This document shows positions 1-6,519 of a stretch of 10,970 bases of DNA, in pieces. The position numbers and the translations under genes were made by a program. Source of the DNA: an uncultured Clostridia bacterium (lineage in GTDB: Bacteria > Bacillota > Clostridia > Christensenellales > Pumilibacteraceae); NCBI GenBank assembly GCA_947385185.1, contig CANDJX010000050.1:1-10970 (forward strand), given 5' to 3'. The notes under the pieces are model-generated. The model did not search any database and was not told the DNA's origin. It saw only the letters and a program-made list of their open reading frames with translations. Within the stretch, counting starts at the first letter, position 1; every line of letters starts with the position of its first letter.

Positions 1-2
1 TG

Positions 3-587
3 ACCGACGACGATATAAATAAAATCGCGTCGACGCTTCCCGAGCTGTAGCGCGAACGCAGAAACTGAGTCATTTCCGAGCTGGGACTGAGCGAATACGA
101 CGCGTCGATTTTGACCGCCGATCCCGCCGTGGCAGATCTGTTTGACGGCGCGGTAAAGCGTGGCGCAAACGCGAAGAAAGCGGCGAACTACGTCATGAGC
201 GAGATCATGCGCAAAGGCAAGACGGAGGGCGAGGACGGGATTACCGTAGGTATTTCTTCCGCGCAGCTTGCCGATATTCTCGCGCTTGTGGAAAAGGGCG
301 AAATCAATCTCGTCGCGTCCAAAGACGTGCTCGATAAGATATGGCAGAGCGATATGACGGCGGGCGAAGCCGTGGATAAACTCGGTTTGCGTCAGAACAA
401 CGACGCGGGCGAGATAGAAAAACTCGTGCGCGACATAATCGCCGCCAATCCCGGACCTGCCGACGATTTTCGGAAAGGCAACGAAAAAGTCATGTCGTTC
501 TTTGTCGGACAACTGATGAAAGCGACCAAGGGCAAGACCAACCCCAAGATCGCGGGCGAACTCGTCCGCAAGATCCTGTCCGAATAA
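3..587 (+). CDS. gatB: GatB C-terminal part (Asp/Glu-tRNA amidotransferase subunit B), 5'-truncated, two in-frame stops
   Basis: GatB belongs to the GatCAB complex, which converts Glu-tRNA(Gln) and Asp-tRNA(Asn) to the amidated forms in the cytoplasm. What is visible is the end of the catalytic region (LPEL..., then ELGLSEYDASIL) followed by the whole YqeY-like tRNA-binding tail, with the family signatures AANPGPADDFRKGNEK and VGQLMKATKGKTNP near the C-terminus. The frame is open from base 3 to the TAA at 585-587, except for a TAG at 48-50 and a TGA at 66-68. Family alignment from memory would put a Pro at the first stop and an Arg or Lys at the second; CGA to TGA is a single C-to-T change. 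The frame is otherwise intact, so sequence error at the contig edge is likelier than true decay. TGA ends several other genes here, which argues against recoding. The start lies outside the window. Confidence 0.9.
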
Positions 588-588
588 A

Positions 589-1440
589 ATGGACTATATC
601 GGGATCGAAAAACAGCTCGCAGACGCGAAAGCGCGGTTTAAGTCGGCGTTCGACGGTATAGAGAACGCTCAGATAATAAAATCGCAATACAACCGCTTTG
701 CGCTCAGGTTCAAATATCCGCTGTTCATATTCCTTTGTCTGCTCGTGATCGCCGCGCTTATCGTCGTGCAGGTGGTTTTATCGCAGTTCGATCCGCTCTA
801 TATCGTCTGCGAGTGCATTATAATCGCCGCGCTTACGGCGTTTATGGCGCTTCTTGCGGTAAGCTGGAAAATCAATCTGCAGAATTCCGTATGCACCGAA
901 ATGATGGAGTATTACGCAGGCGAAGAAAAATGCATATATTCGCAGATAGCGGGCGGAAACAGTAAGGTCGAATGGCAGGCGGCGCGGTTCTTTTTCACGA
1001 AAAAAGGGGAAGCCGAGCTTTTCGAAGGCGGAGAAAAACAGTATTCGCCTTATGTATACAAAAAGATCAGAGGACACGCGCGCAACTTCGTGTTGCTTTC
1101 GTCCGACGCTTTGATCTCGAATTTTTTCGACGGCGCCGAAGTGCTCTGCGACGACGGCGAAACCGTTGCTTTGTCGAGCGGTTTTCGTTTTACGATCAAG
1201 GGCGGCGTTCTCGAGCGGTTCGAAATCGACGGCATGTACAGCGAGTGCTATGAAAATAATTTTCCGCTGTTCGCTCCGCTTGCTTCGTCCGGAAGTTATA
1301 CGTTCGTTTACGAGTTCCGCGACGTGAACGCAAAGGGGTACGCAATGATTTTGCCCGAAATCGTCCGCACGGCTTGCGATTATTATTTCATAAAACTGCC
1401 GCGCGATCCGAACATACTCGTCGAGGATCTGAAAAAATGA
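589..1440 (+). CDS. Hypothetical membrane protein, two transmembrane helices
   Basis: I do not recognise this 283-residue protein. It has a short charged N-terminus (about 1-42), two hydrophobic segments (about 44-65 and 70-92) separated by only a few residues and so probably a helical hairpin, and then a soluble region of about 190 residues rich in aromatic and acidic residues. No catalytic motif or metal-binding cluster stands out. The ATG lies one base after the gatB stop and no strong Shine-Dalgarno is visible, so translation is probably coupled to gatB. Codon use and GC resemble gatB, unlike traX downstream. The topology would suit a small membrane-anchored protein with a cytoplasmic domain, but no function can be assigned. 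Confidence 0.75.
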   Translation: MDYIGIEKQLADAKARFKSAFDGIENAQIIKSQYNRFALRFKYPLFIFLCLLVIAALIVVQVVLSQFDPLYIVCECIIIAALTAFMALLAVSWKINLQNSVCTEMMEYYAGEEKCIYSQIAGGNSKVEWQAARFFFTKKGEAELFEGGEKQYSPYVYKKIRGHARNFVLLSSDALISNFFDGAEVLCDDGETVALSSGFRFTIKGGVLERFEIDGMYSECYENNFPLFAPLASSGSYTFVYEFRDVNAKGYAMILPEIVRTACDYYFIKLPRDPNILVEDLKK

Positions 1441-1494
1441 AGCGGGGCAAATCCGCGCAAAAAATAGAATAAGCCGGGTTTCGGAAAAATCGCC

Positions 1495-2277
1495 ATGGAA
1501 AACGCAGAACAAGCCGCATTCAAGTATAAAGTACTGAATTCGAACGTATTGAAATTGATCGCCGTCGTTGCAATGACTGCGGATCATCTGGCATGGGCAA
1601 TCTGGCAAGGTTTTTCCACGCATCCTTTGGCATTGATTATGCATATAATCGGGCGTCTGACCTGTCCGATTATGTGCTATTTTATTGCCGAAGGCTATCA
1701 TTATACGCGGAATCTGAAAAAGTATATAGGCAGAATGTTTTTGTTCGCCGTTATATCTCATTTCCCGTATGTTTTGTGTTCGTTCAATTATGTCGACGCT
1801 TGGTCGTTCCTGCCGTTCGCGCACGGCTCGCCGTTCAATCAGACCGGAGTGCTGTGGGCGTTTGCCTGGGGCTTGGTACTGATACGAGTCCATGATTCGG
1901 AACTGAAATTTCCCGTCAGACTTCTTTTGACTTTTCTGATCCTTGCAGTTTCTTTTCCTGCGGACTGGAGCTGTATCGCTCCCATGATAATATTGTCGTT
2001 CTGGTCAAACAGAGGAAATTTTGTCAAACAAATGCTTTGGATGATGTTCTGGGTTGTCGTATACGGTATCGTGTACTTCTTTGCGATCGATATGATATAC
2101 GGGGTTTTGCAACTCGGCGTTTGTCTTTCGATACCCGTGTTGTTGCTGTATAACGGTCGACGCGGTAAATTCAGAACCGTCAATAATATTCTGAAATGGA
2201 CGTTCTATATATATTATCCTTTACATCTGGCGATTATCGGTATATTGCTACATTTCGGCGTTTTTCCGATTTTCTGA
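1495..2277 (+). CDS. TraX family membrane protein
   Basis: This 260-residue polytopic membrane protein has the TraX family pattern: LKLIAVVAMTADHLAW with D30-H31 in the first helix, GRLTCPIMCYFIAEG (G53, R54, P58, E66, G67), then YTRN (T71, R72), and a late IYYPLHLAIIG segment. About eight hydrophobic stretches follow one another. TraX of the F plasmid acetylates pilin; the many chromosomal homologues in Bacillota have no defined substrate and are thought to be membrane acyltransferase-like proteins. The gene is 54 bases after its upstream neighbour and has only a weak ribosome-binding site. It is more AT-rich than gatB and the hydrogenase genes, which hints at a separate origin. No other conjugation gene is present, so a transfer role is not supported. 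Confidence 0.85.
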   Translation: MENAEQAAFKYKVLNSNVLKLIAVVAMTADHLAWAIWQGFSTHPLALIMHIIGRLTCPIMCYFIAEGYHYTRNLKKYIGRMFLFAVISHFPYVLCSFNYVDAWSFLPFAHGSPFNQTGVLWAFAWGLVLIRVHDSELKFPVRLLLTFLILAVSFPADWSCIAPMIILSFWSNRGNFVKQMLWMMFWVVVYGIVYFFAIDMIYGVLQLGVCLSIPVLLLYNGRRGKFRTVNNILKWTFYIYYPLHLAIIGILLHFGVFPIF

Positions 2278-2315
2278 AAAAATCAAAAATTACTTTCTGG
2301 ATTGCTTCGGCAACA

Positions 2316-2411
2316 GCTTCGCAATGACGAGTAAAAAAACACCGGTATAATGCTTTCCTTAGTAAGCATAACACTTCCCGTCATTGCGCGGAGCGAAGCG
2401 ACAAAGCAATC
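2316..2411 (+). repeat. 96-bp perfect direct repeat, copy 1
   Basis: This stretch is identical to 2670-2765, 354 bases downstream. It covers the end of an orientation-A repeat, an A-tract, a unique linker containing CACCGGTATAATGC and a small ATGCTT/AAGCAT dyad, and most of an orientation-B repeat. Identity of the non-repeat linker shows that a composite block was duplicated, not merely single REP units. Confidence 0.9.
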
Positions 2412-2669
2412 TATGAAAGGAAGAACATAAAACAGTCTGGATTGCTTCGGCGTAGCCTCGCAATGACGAGTGAAAACATAAGTGTCTCGCAATGACGAGT
2501 AAATAACACTCTTTCCGTCATTGCGCGGAGCGAAGCGACAAAGCAATCCAGGAAAGGAAGAATAAAAGACAGACTGGATTGCTTCGGCAATAGCCTCGCA
2601 ATGACGAATGAAAAACAGTCTGGATTGCTTCGGCGTAGCCTCGCAATGACGAACAATGAAAACATAAAT

Positions 2670-2765
2670 GCTTCGCAATGACGAGTAAAAAAACACCGGT
2701 ATAATGCTTTCCTTAGTAAGCATAACACTTCCCGTCATTGCGCGGAGCGAAGCGACAAAGCAATC
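2670..2765 (+). repeat. 96-bp perfect direct repeat, copy 2
   Basis: This is the second copy of the block at 2316-2411. After the shared stretch the copies diverge (CTATG after copy 1, CCAGG after copy 2). Confidence 0.9.
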
Positions 2766-2950
2766 CAGGAAAGGAAGAATAAAAAGCGGACTGGATTGCT
2801 TCGGCACTAGCCTCGCAATGACGAGTAAAAAACAGACTGGATTGCTTCGGCACTAGCCTCGCAATGACGAGTGAAAAACAGTCTGGATTGCTTCGGCACT
2901 AGCCTCGCAATGACGAATAACATACACCTTTTTTCGAGGGTTTTGACCTA

Positions 2951-2987
2951 AAGCAAGGAATAACAAATATTCCTTGCTTTTTCTTTT
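2951..2987 (+). terminator. Rho-independent terminator after the repeat array
   Basis: A perfect 12-bp stem (AAGCAAGGAATA at 2951-2962, TATTCCTTGCTT at 2968-2979) with a 5-base loop is followed by a T-rich tract (TTTCTTTT). It would end plus-strand transcription coming from traX, which implies that the repeat array is carried as a long 3' untranslated region. The minus-strand side lacks a comparable U-tract. Confidence 0.85.
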
Positions 2988-3008
2988 ATTTTCTTTTGTA
3001 AATAATTC

Positions 3009-3037
3009 TTGATATTTTCTTCCGCTCGTGCTATAAT
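3009..3037 (+). promoter_or_regulatory. Sigma-A-type promoter for the structured leader and SLOG gene
   Basis: TTGATA at 3009-3014 and TATAAT at 3032-3037 are separated by exactly 17 bases, close to the housekeeping consensus. The predicted start, about 7 bases further on (near G3044), coincides with the outer arm of the long inverted repeat, so the RNA would begin with its own closing stem. Confidence 0.8.
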
Positions 3038-3042
3038 AGCAT

Positions 3043-3234
3043 TGCGACTTCAATTTAAGAATATCTATCTCTACTTTCAAAAGGGAGTATTATATTCTTT
3101 TTTGTGGTTATAAGCTGTAATATCGGTAGTTATATCGTTCTCAGCTTATATCCACAAGAGATAGGTAAATTGAAGTCGCATTCAAAGGGACGGTATACTA
3201 CGATGCCGTTCCATAGGGAGCGGCATCTTTTTTT
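3043..3234 (+). ncRNA. Structured 5' leader RNA, unassigned class (candidate riboswitch or attenuator)
   Basis: Three nested helices are visible: 3043-3057 with 3166-3180 (15 bp, perfect), 3065-3072 with 3157-3164 (8 bp, perfect), and 3104-3117 with 3142-3155 (14 bp, one mismatch, 24-base loop). The 5' strand carries a 31-base single-stranded bulge (3073-3103) opposite one base. AGAATAT at 3058-3064 could pair with ATATTCT at 3092-3098, which would be a pseudoknot. After the closing stem comes GGGACGG (3187-3193), which can pair with CCGTTCC (3206-3212), the 5' arm of the terminator at 3202-3234. The motif TTCAAA(A)GGGA occurs twice (3076-3086 and 3181-3190). A promoter sits just upstream and a gene starts at 3235. 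An independent sRNA of about 190 nt is the alternative reading. Confidence 0.65.
3202..3234 (+). terminator. Terminator hairpin abutting the SLOG start codon (attenuator)
   Basis: An 11-bp stem (3202-3212 with 3217-3227, one G-U pair) with the tetraloop ATAG is followed by seven T (3228-3234). The next base is the A of the ATG. The only Shine-Dalgarno-like sequence, AGGGAG (3215-3220), lies in the loop and 3' arm, so folding would both stop transcription and mask the ribosome-binding site. An alternative 7-bp helix, 3187-3193 with 3206-3212, would disrupt it. Confidence 0.8.
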
Positions 3235-3702
3235 ATGGAAACAATTGAAAAGACTTGCTCGTGCTTCGGACATTCCTACGTGGAGATAACGCCGGAACTG
3301 ATCGCAAGGACGAGAAAAGAAATCGAAAAGGCGATAGAGGACGGCGTAAGAATTTTTCTGTTCGGCGGCAGAAGCGATTTTGACGACTTGTGTTATGATC
3401 TTGTGACAGAAAAGAAAAACGCCGAACCGAGGCTGAATATAAAGAGAGTGTTTTGTTTTGCACTCGATAAGCAGCTCAGAAAGCCGCCGGCGTGGTATAT
3501 TCGAAAAGAGTACGAAGCGTTGGAGTGTCCGGTGAAGGAGTTCGATTATTGGTACACGGCGATATATTATCGCAATCTTGCAATGATAGATCAAAGCGAT
3601 TTGATTTTGTTTTACGTAGAGCCGAGAGAAAACAGCGGAGCATACAAGACGTATCGGTATGCGGTCATGAAGCATAAACGCTTCGTCAATTTGTTTTCAT
3701 GA
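3235..3702 (+). CDS. SLOG/Rossmann-like nucleotide-binding family protein (hypothetical)
   Basis: This 155-residue protein begins TCSCFGHSYVEIT, then has a helix, then VRIFLFGGRSDFDDLC (about residues 38-53), followed by alternating strands and helices. The early (F)GH motif and the FGG.SDFD loop after a beta strand fit the SLOG/DUF1273 (YpsA-like) Rossmannoid superfamily, whose members bind nucleotides or nucleotide-derived ligands. A true catalytic function is not known for this branch. It carries three Cys near the ends of strands (C8, C10, C53), of unknown meaning. ATG 3235 is the only sensible start; its spacing from AGGGAG is long (14 bases). The gene stands alone between its own promoter and leader and its own terminator, and is AT-rich like traX. 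The family call is moderate; the gene call is strong. Confidence 0.75.
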   Translation: METIEKTCSCFGHSYVEITPELIARTRKEIEKAIEDGVRIFLFGGRSDFDDLCYDLVTEKKNAEPRLNIKRVFCFALDKQLRKPPAWYIRKEYEALECPVKEFDYWYTAIYYRNLAMIDQSDLILFYVEPRENSGAYKTYRYAVMKHKRFVNLFS

Positions 3703-3706
3703 TAAT

Positions 3707-3754
3707 ACTATAACAGAGATATACTGTAGAGATACACTATAGCAGAGATATACT
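3707..3754 (+). repeat. Short imperfect direct repeats before the terminator
   Basis: ACTATAACAGAGATATACT (3707-3725) recurs with one change (A to G) at 3736-3754. The intervening GTAGAGATAC resembles a degenerate third copy. The role is unknown. Confidence 0.7.
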
Positions 3755-3755
3755 T

Positions 3756-3800
3756 ACAGCCCGCTATATTCCGATTGCGAATATAGCGGGCTGTTTTTTT
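3756..3800 (+). terminator. Rho-independent terminator of the SLOG gene
   Basis: A perfect 15-bp stem, ACAGCCCGCTATATT (3756-3770) with AATATAGCGGGCTGT (3780-3794), has a 9-base loop and a run of seven T from 3794. On the minus strand the hairpin is followed by AAGTATATC, not a U-tract, so it mainly serves the plus-strand gene, although it lies between convergent genes. Confidence 0.92.
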
Positions 3801-3850
3801 ATTACAGGTGCGTGGCGCATATGAATTTATTTGGAAAAGTAATGTCTTTT

Positions 3851-5056
3851 TCAGTCCTTGCTCAAAAATCTTTCGAACATTTCCATTCCGCTGTTAAGCA
3901 GTACGCGCGTCGTCATGACGTTCTTTTCGTTATACGTTTCGCAGCCGTGAATTTCCTTGCCGCTGTCGTAGATTATGAACGGAACGGGGTCGGATACGTG
4001 CGTGCGGAGCGCAAGCGGGGTGGGGTGATCGGGAGTGATAAGCAGTTTGAACCGCTCGCCGCGTTTTGTCATTTCTTCGTAAATCGGCTTGACGACGAGT
4101 TTATCGATCAGTTCGATCGAGCGTATTTTGCCTTTCTTATCGCCCTGATGTCCGCACTCGTCAGGCGCTTCCATATGGATATAGACGTAATCGTGCGTCT
4201 TGATCGCTTCGAGTGCCGCCTCGGCTTTGCCCGCAAAGTTCGTATCGACTGTGCCGCACGCGCCTTCGACGTCTATCGAATCCATGCCCGCGACTTTGCC
4301 TATTCCTTTGACGAGATCCACCGCCGAAATGACCGCGCCCCTGAGCCCGTAAAGTTCTTCGAACGACGTAAACGCGGGCTTGGTGCCCTCGCCCCAGAGC
4401 CAGCACGAATTGGCGGGATTTTTACCCGATTTTACGCGCGCCTTGTTGATCTCGCTTTCCGAAAGGATTTTCATGCTTTGCTTCTGGAACCGGAGCAGTT
4501 CTTCCGCAAACGCGCCTTTGGGCAGGTATCCGGCGATCGGTCTGCCTGAAATGTCGTGCGGCGGCGTAAGCTCCGCGCCCGTTTCCGCGTTCCTTCGGAC
4601 GAGGCAGTGACGGTAACTTACTCCGGGATGAAGCTCCCAGCCGTTTGGCAGTTCCATTTTTTCGCACAGTTCTTTTATCAGTTTTTCCGCCGTCGCCGTA
4701 TCGATTTCGCCCGCGCTGTAGTCGTCCATCGTAAGGCTTTCGTAATCGCCTTCGCCGCCGAGCGTGACGAGATTGCAACGGTACGTTACGTCGCGACCGG
4801 TAAGATCTATGCCTATGCTTGCCGCTTCGAGCGGCGAACGTCCGGTATAAAATTTCTTGGGGTCATAGCCCATGACCGCCATATTCGCAACGTCGCTTCC
4901 GGGCTTCATTCCGTCCGGAACGGTCTTGCAGAGCCCGCACAGACTGCGGGTGGCAATGCCGTCGATATTCGGTTTGTTTGCGAGCGACAGCGGAGTATTT
5001 CCGTCCTTGTCGGGATAATCCGCCCAGCCGTCGCCGAGAATTACGATATATTTCAT
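3851..5056 (-). CDS. apgM: Cofactor-independent phosphoglycerate mutase (archaeal-type ApgM family)
   Basis: This 401-residue alkaline-phosphatase-fold metalloenzyme interconverts 3- and 2-phosphoglycerate in lower glycolysis. Members of this branch have also been proposed as homoserine kinases, so the substrate is not certain. It begins MKYIVILGDGWADYPD (metal-binding D9), then PDGMKPGSDVANMAVMGYDP with S54 as the expected phospho-acceptor serine. Near the C-terminus are HMEAPDECGH (294-303), TPDHPTP (D343, H344) and RTH (H353), the usual second metal-ligand set. Length is normal for the family. The frame stays open upstream of 5056, but ATG 5056 is chosen because the protein starts with the family's MKY(I/V) strand and has GGAG at 5064-5067, 7 bases away. 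It lies 17 bases after the hydrogenase gene stop and is probably the last gene of the operon. Confidence 0.93.
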   Translation of the reverse strand: MKYIVILGDGWADYPDKDGNTPLSLANKPNIDGIATRSLCGLCKTVPDGMKPGSDVANMAVMGYDPKKFYTGRSPLEAASIGIDLTGRDVTYRCNLVTLGGEGDYESLTMDDYSAGEIDTATAEKLIKELCEKMELPNGWELHPGVSYRHCLVRRNAETGAELTPPHDISGRPIAGYLPKGAFAEELLRFQKQSMKILSESEINKARVKSGKNPANSCWLWGEGTKPAFTSFEELYGLRGAVISAVDLVKGIGKVAGMDSIDVEGACGTVDTNFAGKAEAALEAIKTHDYVYIHMEAPDECGHQGDKKGKIRSIELIDKLVVKPIYEEMTKRGERFKLLITPDHPTPLALRTHVSDPVPFIIYDSGKEIHGCETYNEKNVMTTRVLLNSGMEMFERFLSKD

Positions 5057-5073
5057 TGAATAACTCCGCCGCT

Positions 5074-6507
5074 TTATTTGTTTCCTATATTGTATATGCT
5101 GATCGCGTCGGAAATGGTTTTTTCCATTGCCTCTTTGCCGTAAGCGTCCACGTCGGCTTTGTTCTTCGGTCCGTGAGTAAGACAGCCCGCGCCGCCGATA
5201 CATCCGCCCACGCACGCCATACCCTCGATGAAGTTGCCGTCGAGTTTGCCGACCTGAGCTTTGAGCAGAGCGGCGTTGCACTGTTCTATACCGTCGCAAG
5301 CGACCGGCTTGACTTCGAAGTCGATATTTTGTTCCTTAAGCGCTTCGACGACCGCGTCGGACAGCCCGCCCGAGCGAGCGAAAATCCGTCCGTAATACGA
5401 CGCGTTGTCGAGCACGCCCTCGTTCAGTGTCGTTATATCTATATCCTTGCTGTCGAAAAGCGCCTGCAATTCTTCGAACGTTATCACGCTGTCGATATAA
5501 GGGCGGACGTGTTCGAGCCTGAATTCCATCTTCTTCGCCGTGCACGGTCCTATGAATACGATTCTGCACGTCGGATCGGTGCTTTTGATATACTTCGCTA
5601 TCATTGCGGCAGGTGAGAGATTATGCGAAACGTGTTCGGCGAGCTTGGGATATTTTTTCTGCACGTGGCTTACGAATGCGGGACAGCACGAGCTGGTAAG
5701 GAATCCTTTTTCTGCAAGCTCGCGCGCTTCGCCGTATGCGACCATATCCGCGCCGAGCGCCGCTTCGACGGCATGATGAAATCCGAGCTTCTCTATGCCC
5801 GTAACGACCTGTCCGAGCTTTGCGTATGTAAACTGACTGGCTATCGACGGAGCGACTACGGCATACACTTTATACCTAGAGTTGCCTTCGCTCTTTTTGA
5901 TCATGTCGATGACGTCGAGAATGAACGATTTGTCCGTTATCGCGCCGAACGGACACATATAGACGCACGCGCCGCAAGATATGCACTTCTCGTTCGAAAT
6001 GGAAGCGCTTCCGTCCGGGCCCGCGCTTATGGCTTTGACTTTGCAGGCGTTTTCGCACGGGCGTTTGCGGTTGTTGATCGCGTTATACGGGCACGCCGCG
6101 GCGCACTTGCCGCAGTTTATGCACAGCGACTTATCTATATGCGCTTTCTGGTGTTCGTCGAACGTAAGCGCGTGTTTGGGGCACACGTCCTCGCAGCGGT
6201 GCGCGATACAGCCGCGGCAGGTGTCGGTAACGTAATACCCGCTTGCAGGGCAATCGTCGCAGGCGATGTCGATGACTTCGATGACGTTCGGATTATTCTT
6301 ATCGCCGCCCATCGCGATCTTTACGCGTTCGGCGAGGATCGCGCGTTCTTTATATACGCAGCAACGCATAGTCGGTTCTTTACCCGGCATAATTTCTTTG
6401 GGTATGTCGGTTATCGACTGAAGAAGATCGTCGTTCCATGCGTGGCGCGCGACCGAACGGAGAACCTTGTACTTTAAGTGCTGAATCTTCGTATCGAATT
6501 TTCTCAT
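5074..6507 (-). CDS. [FeFe] hydrogenase, group B type
   Basis: This 477-residue cytoplasmic iron-sulfur protein has the three H-cluster signatures: TSSCCPAF (C274, C275), IGPCTAKK (C322) and EGMACVGGCIGGAG (C432, C436), all five usual cysteines. The N-terminal half is Cys-rich: C97-x2-C100-x4-C105-x3-C109, then C129-x2-C132-x2-C135-x3-C139, C151-x3-C155 and C175-x2-C178-x2-C181-x3-C185, enough for three or four [4Fe-4S] clusters. CCPAF instead of the CCPGW of classical group A enzymes, the N-terminal layout with RCCVYKERAI, and the length fit group B (TIGR04105-like) proteins, whose physiological direction and partner are not settled. AAGGA at 6517-6521 lies 9 bases before the ATG and overlaps the stop of the SpoIIE gene, so translation is probably coupled. 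It could evolve or take up H2, or have a regulatory role with its neighbours. Confidence 0.92.
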   Translation of the reverse strand: MRKFDTKIQHLKYKVLRSVARHAWNDDLLQSITDIPKEIMPGKEPTMRCCVYKERAILAERVKIAMGGDKNNPNVIEVIDIACDDCPASGYYVTDTCRGCIAHRCEDVCPKHALTFDEHQKAHIDKSLCINCGKCAAACPYNAINNRKRPCENACKVKAISAGPDGSASISNEKCISCGACVYMCPFGAITDKSFILDVIDMIKKSEGNSRYKVYAVVAPSIASQFTYAKLGQVVTGIEKLGFHHAVEAALGADMVAYGEARELAEKGFLTSSCCPAFVSHVQKKYPKLAEHVSHNLSPAAMIAKYIKSTDPTCRIVFIGPCTAKKMEFRLEHVRPYIDSVITFEELQALFDSKDIDITTLNEGVLDNASYYGRIFARSGGLSDAVVEALKEQNIDFEVKPVACDGIEQCNAALLKAQVGKLDGNFIEGMACVGGCIGGAGCLTHGPKNKADVDAYGKEAMEKTISDAISIYNIGNK

Positions 6508-6519
6508 TATGTATATTCC

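Larger units (their letters stand above)
2297..2917. repeat. REP-like palindromic repeat array (about 10 full and 2 partial copies, both orientations)
   Basis: Copies in orientation A (CTGGATTGCTTCGGC, variable 3-6 bases, CTCGCAATGACGA) start near 2297, 2437, 2574, 2620, 2791, 2837 and 2883. Partial copies end at about 2500 and 2686. Copies in orientation B (CCGTCATTGCGCGGAGCGAAG, ending AAGCAATC) lie at 2378-2412, 2515-2551 and 2732-2768. Each B copy is followed after about 22-24 bases by an A copy, giving three inverted B-A pairs able to form long hairpins (AAGCAATCCAG with CTGGATTGCTT, CGTCATTGCG with CGCAATGACG). A single unit can also fold on itself through ATTGC/GCAAT. Neighbouring A copies at 2574/2620 and 2791/2837/2883 are spaced exactly 46 bases. 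This resembles paired REP/BIME-type elements. No transposase is in the window. The region holds no gene: open frames through it only translate the repeat. Confidence 0.93.

Noticed and set aside
111..587. Complete 158-residue gene starting at TTG 111
   Set aside because: Conserved GatB sequence continues upstream in the same frame to base 3, so this is only the tail of gatB after two stops.
778..1893. 371-codon minus-strand open frame
   Set aside because: It is antisense to two plausible membrane-protein genes and has no recognisable domain or ribosome-binding site.
2283..2807. Open frames of 174 and 105 codons on the minus strand
   Set aside because: They are translations of the palindromic repeats (recurring RHCEA, LLCRFAPRNDG-type peptides), not genes.
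2297..2917. CRISPR array
   Set aside because: Units occur in both orientations, linkers are short, A-rich and repeated themselves, spacing is uneven, and no cas gene is near.
3043..3180. MITE with 15-bp terminal inverted repeats
   Set aside because: No target-site duplication flanks it, and promoter placement exactly at its edge plus the inner nested stems fit an RNA better.
3043..3234. T-box leader
   Set aside because: There is a weak resemblance of GGGACGGTATACTACG to the T-box antiterminator, but the canonical bulge (UGGNACC) and a recognisable specifier loop are absent, and the gene is not a tRNA synthetase or amino-acid gene.
3203..3289. 28-codon leader peptide starting at ATG 3203
   Set aside because: It has only a weak ribosome-binding site at 12-base spacing, overlaps the terminator stem and the SLOG gene, and shows no regulatory codon run.
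5057..5299. 81-residue N-terminal extension of the phosphoglycerate mutase
   Set aside because: It overlaps the conserved end of the hydrogenase gene in another frame; ATG 5056 has the ribosome-binding site and the family N-terminus.
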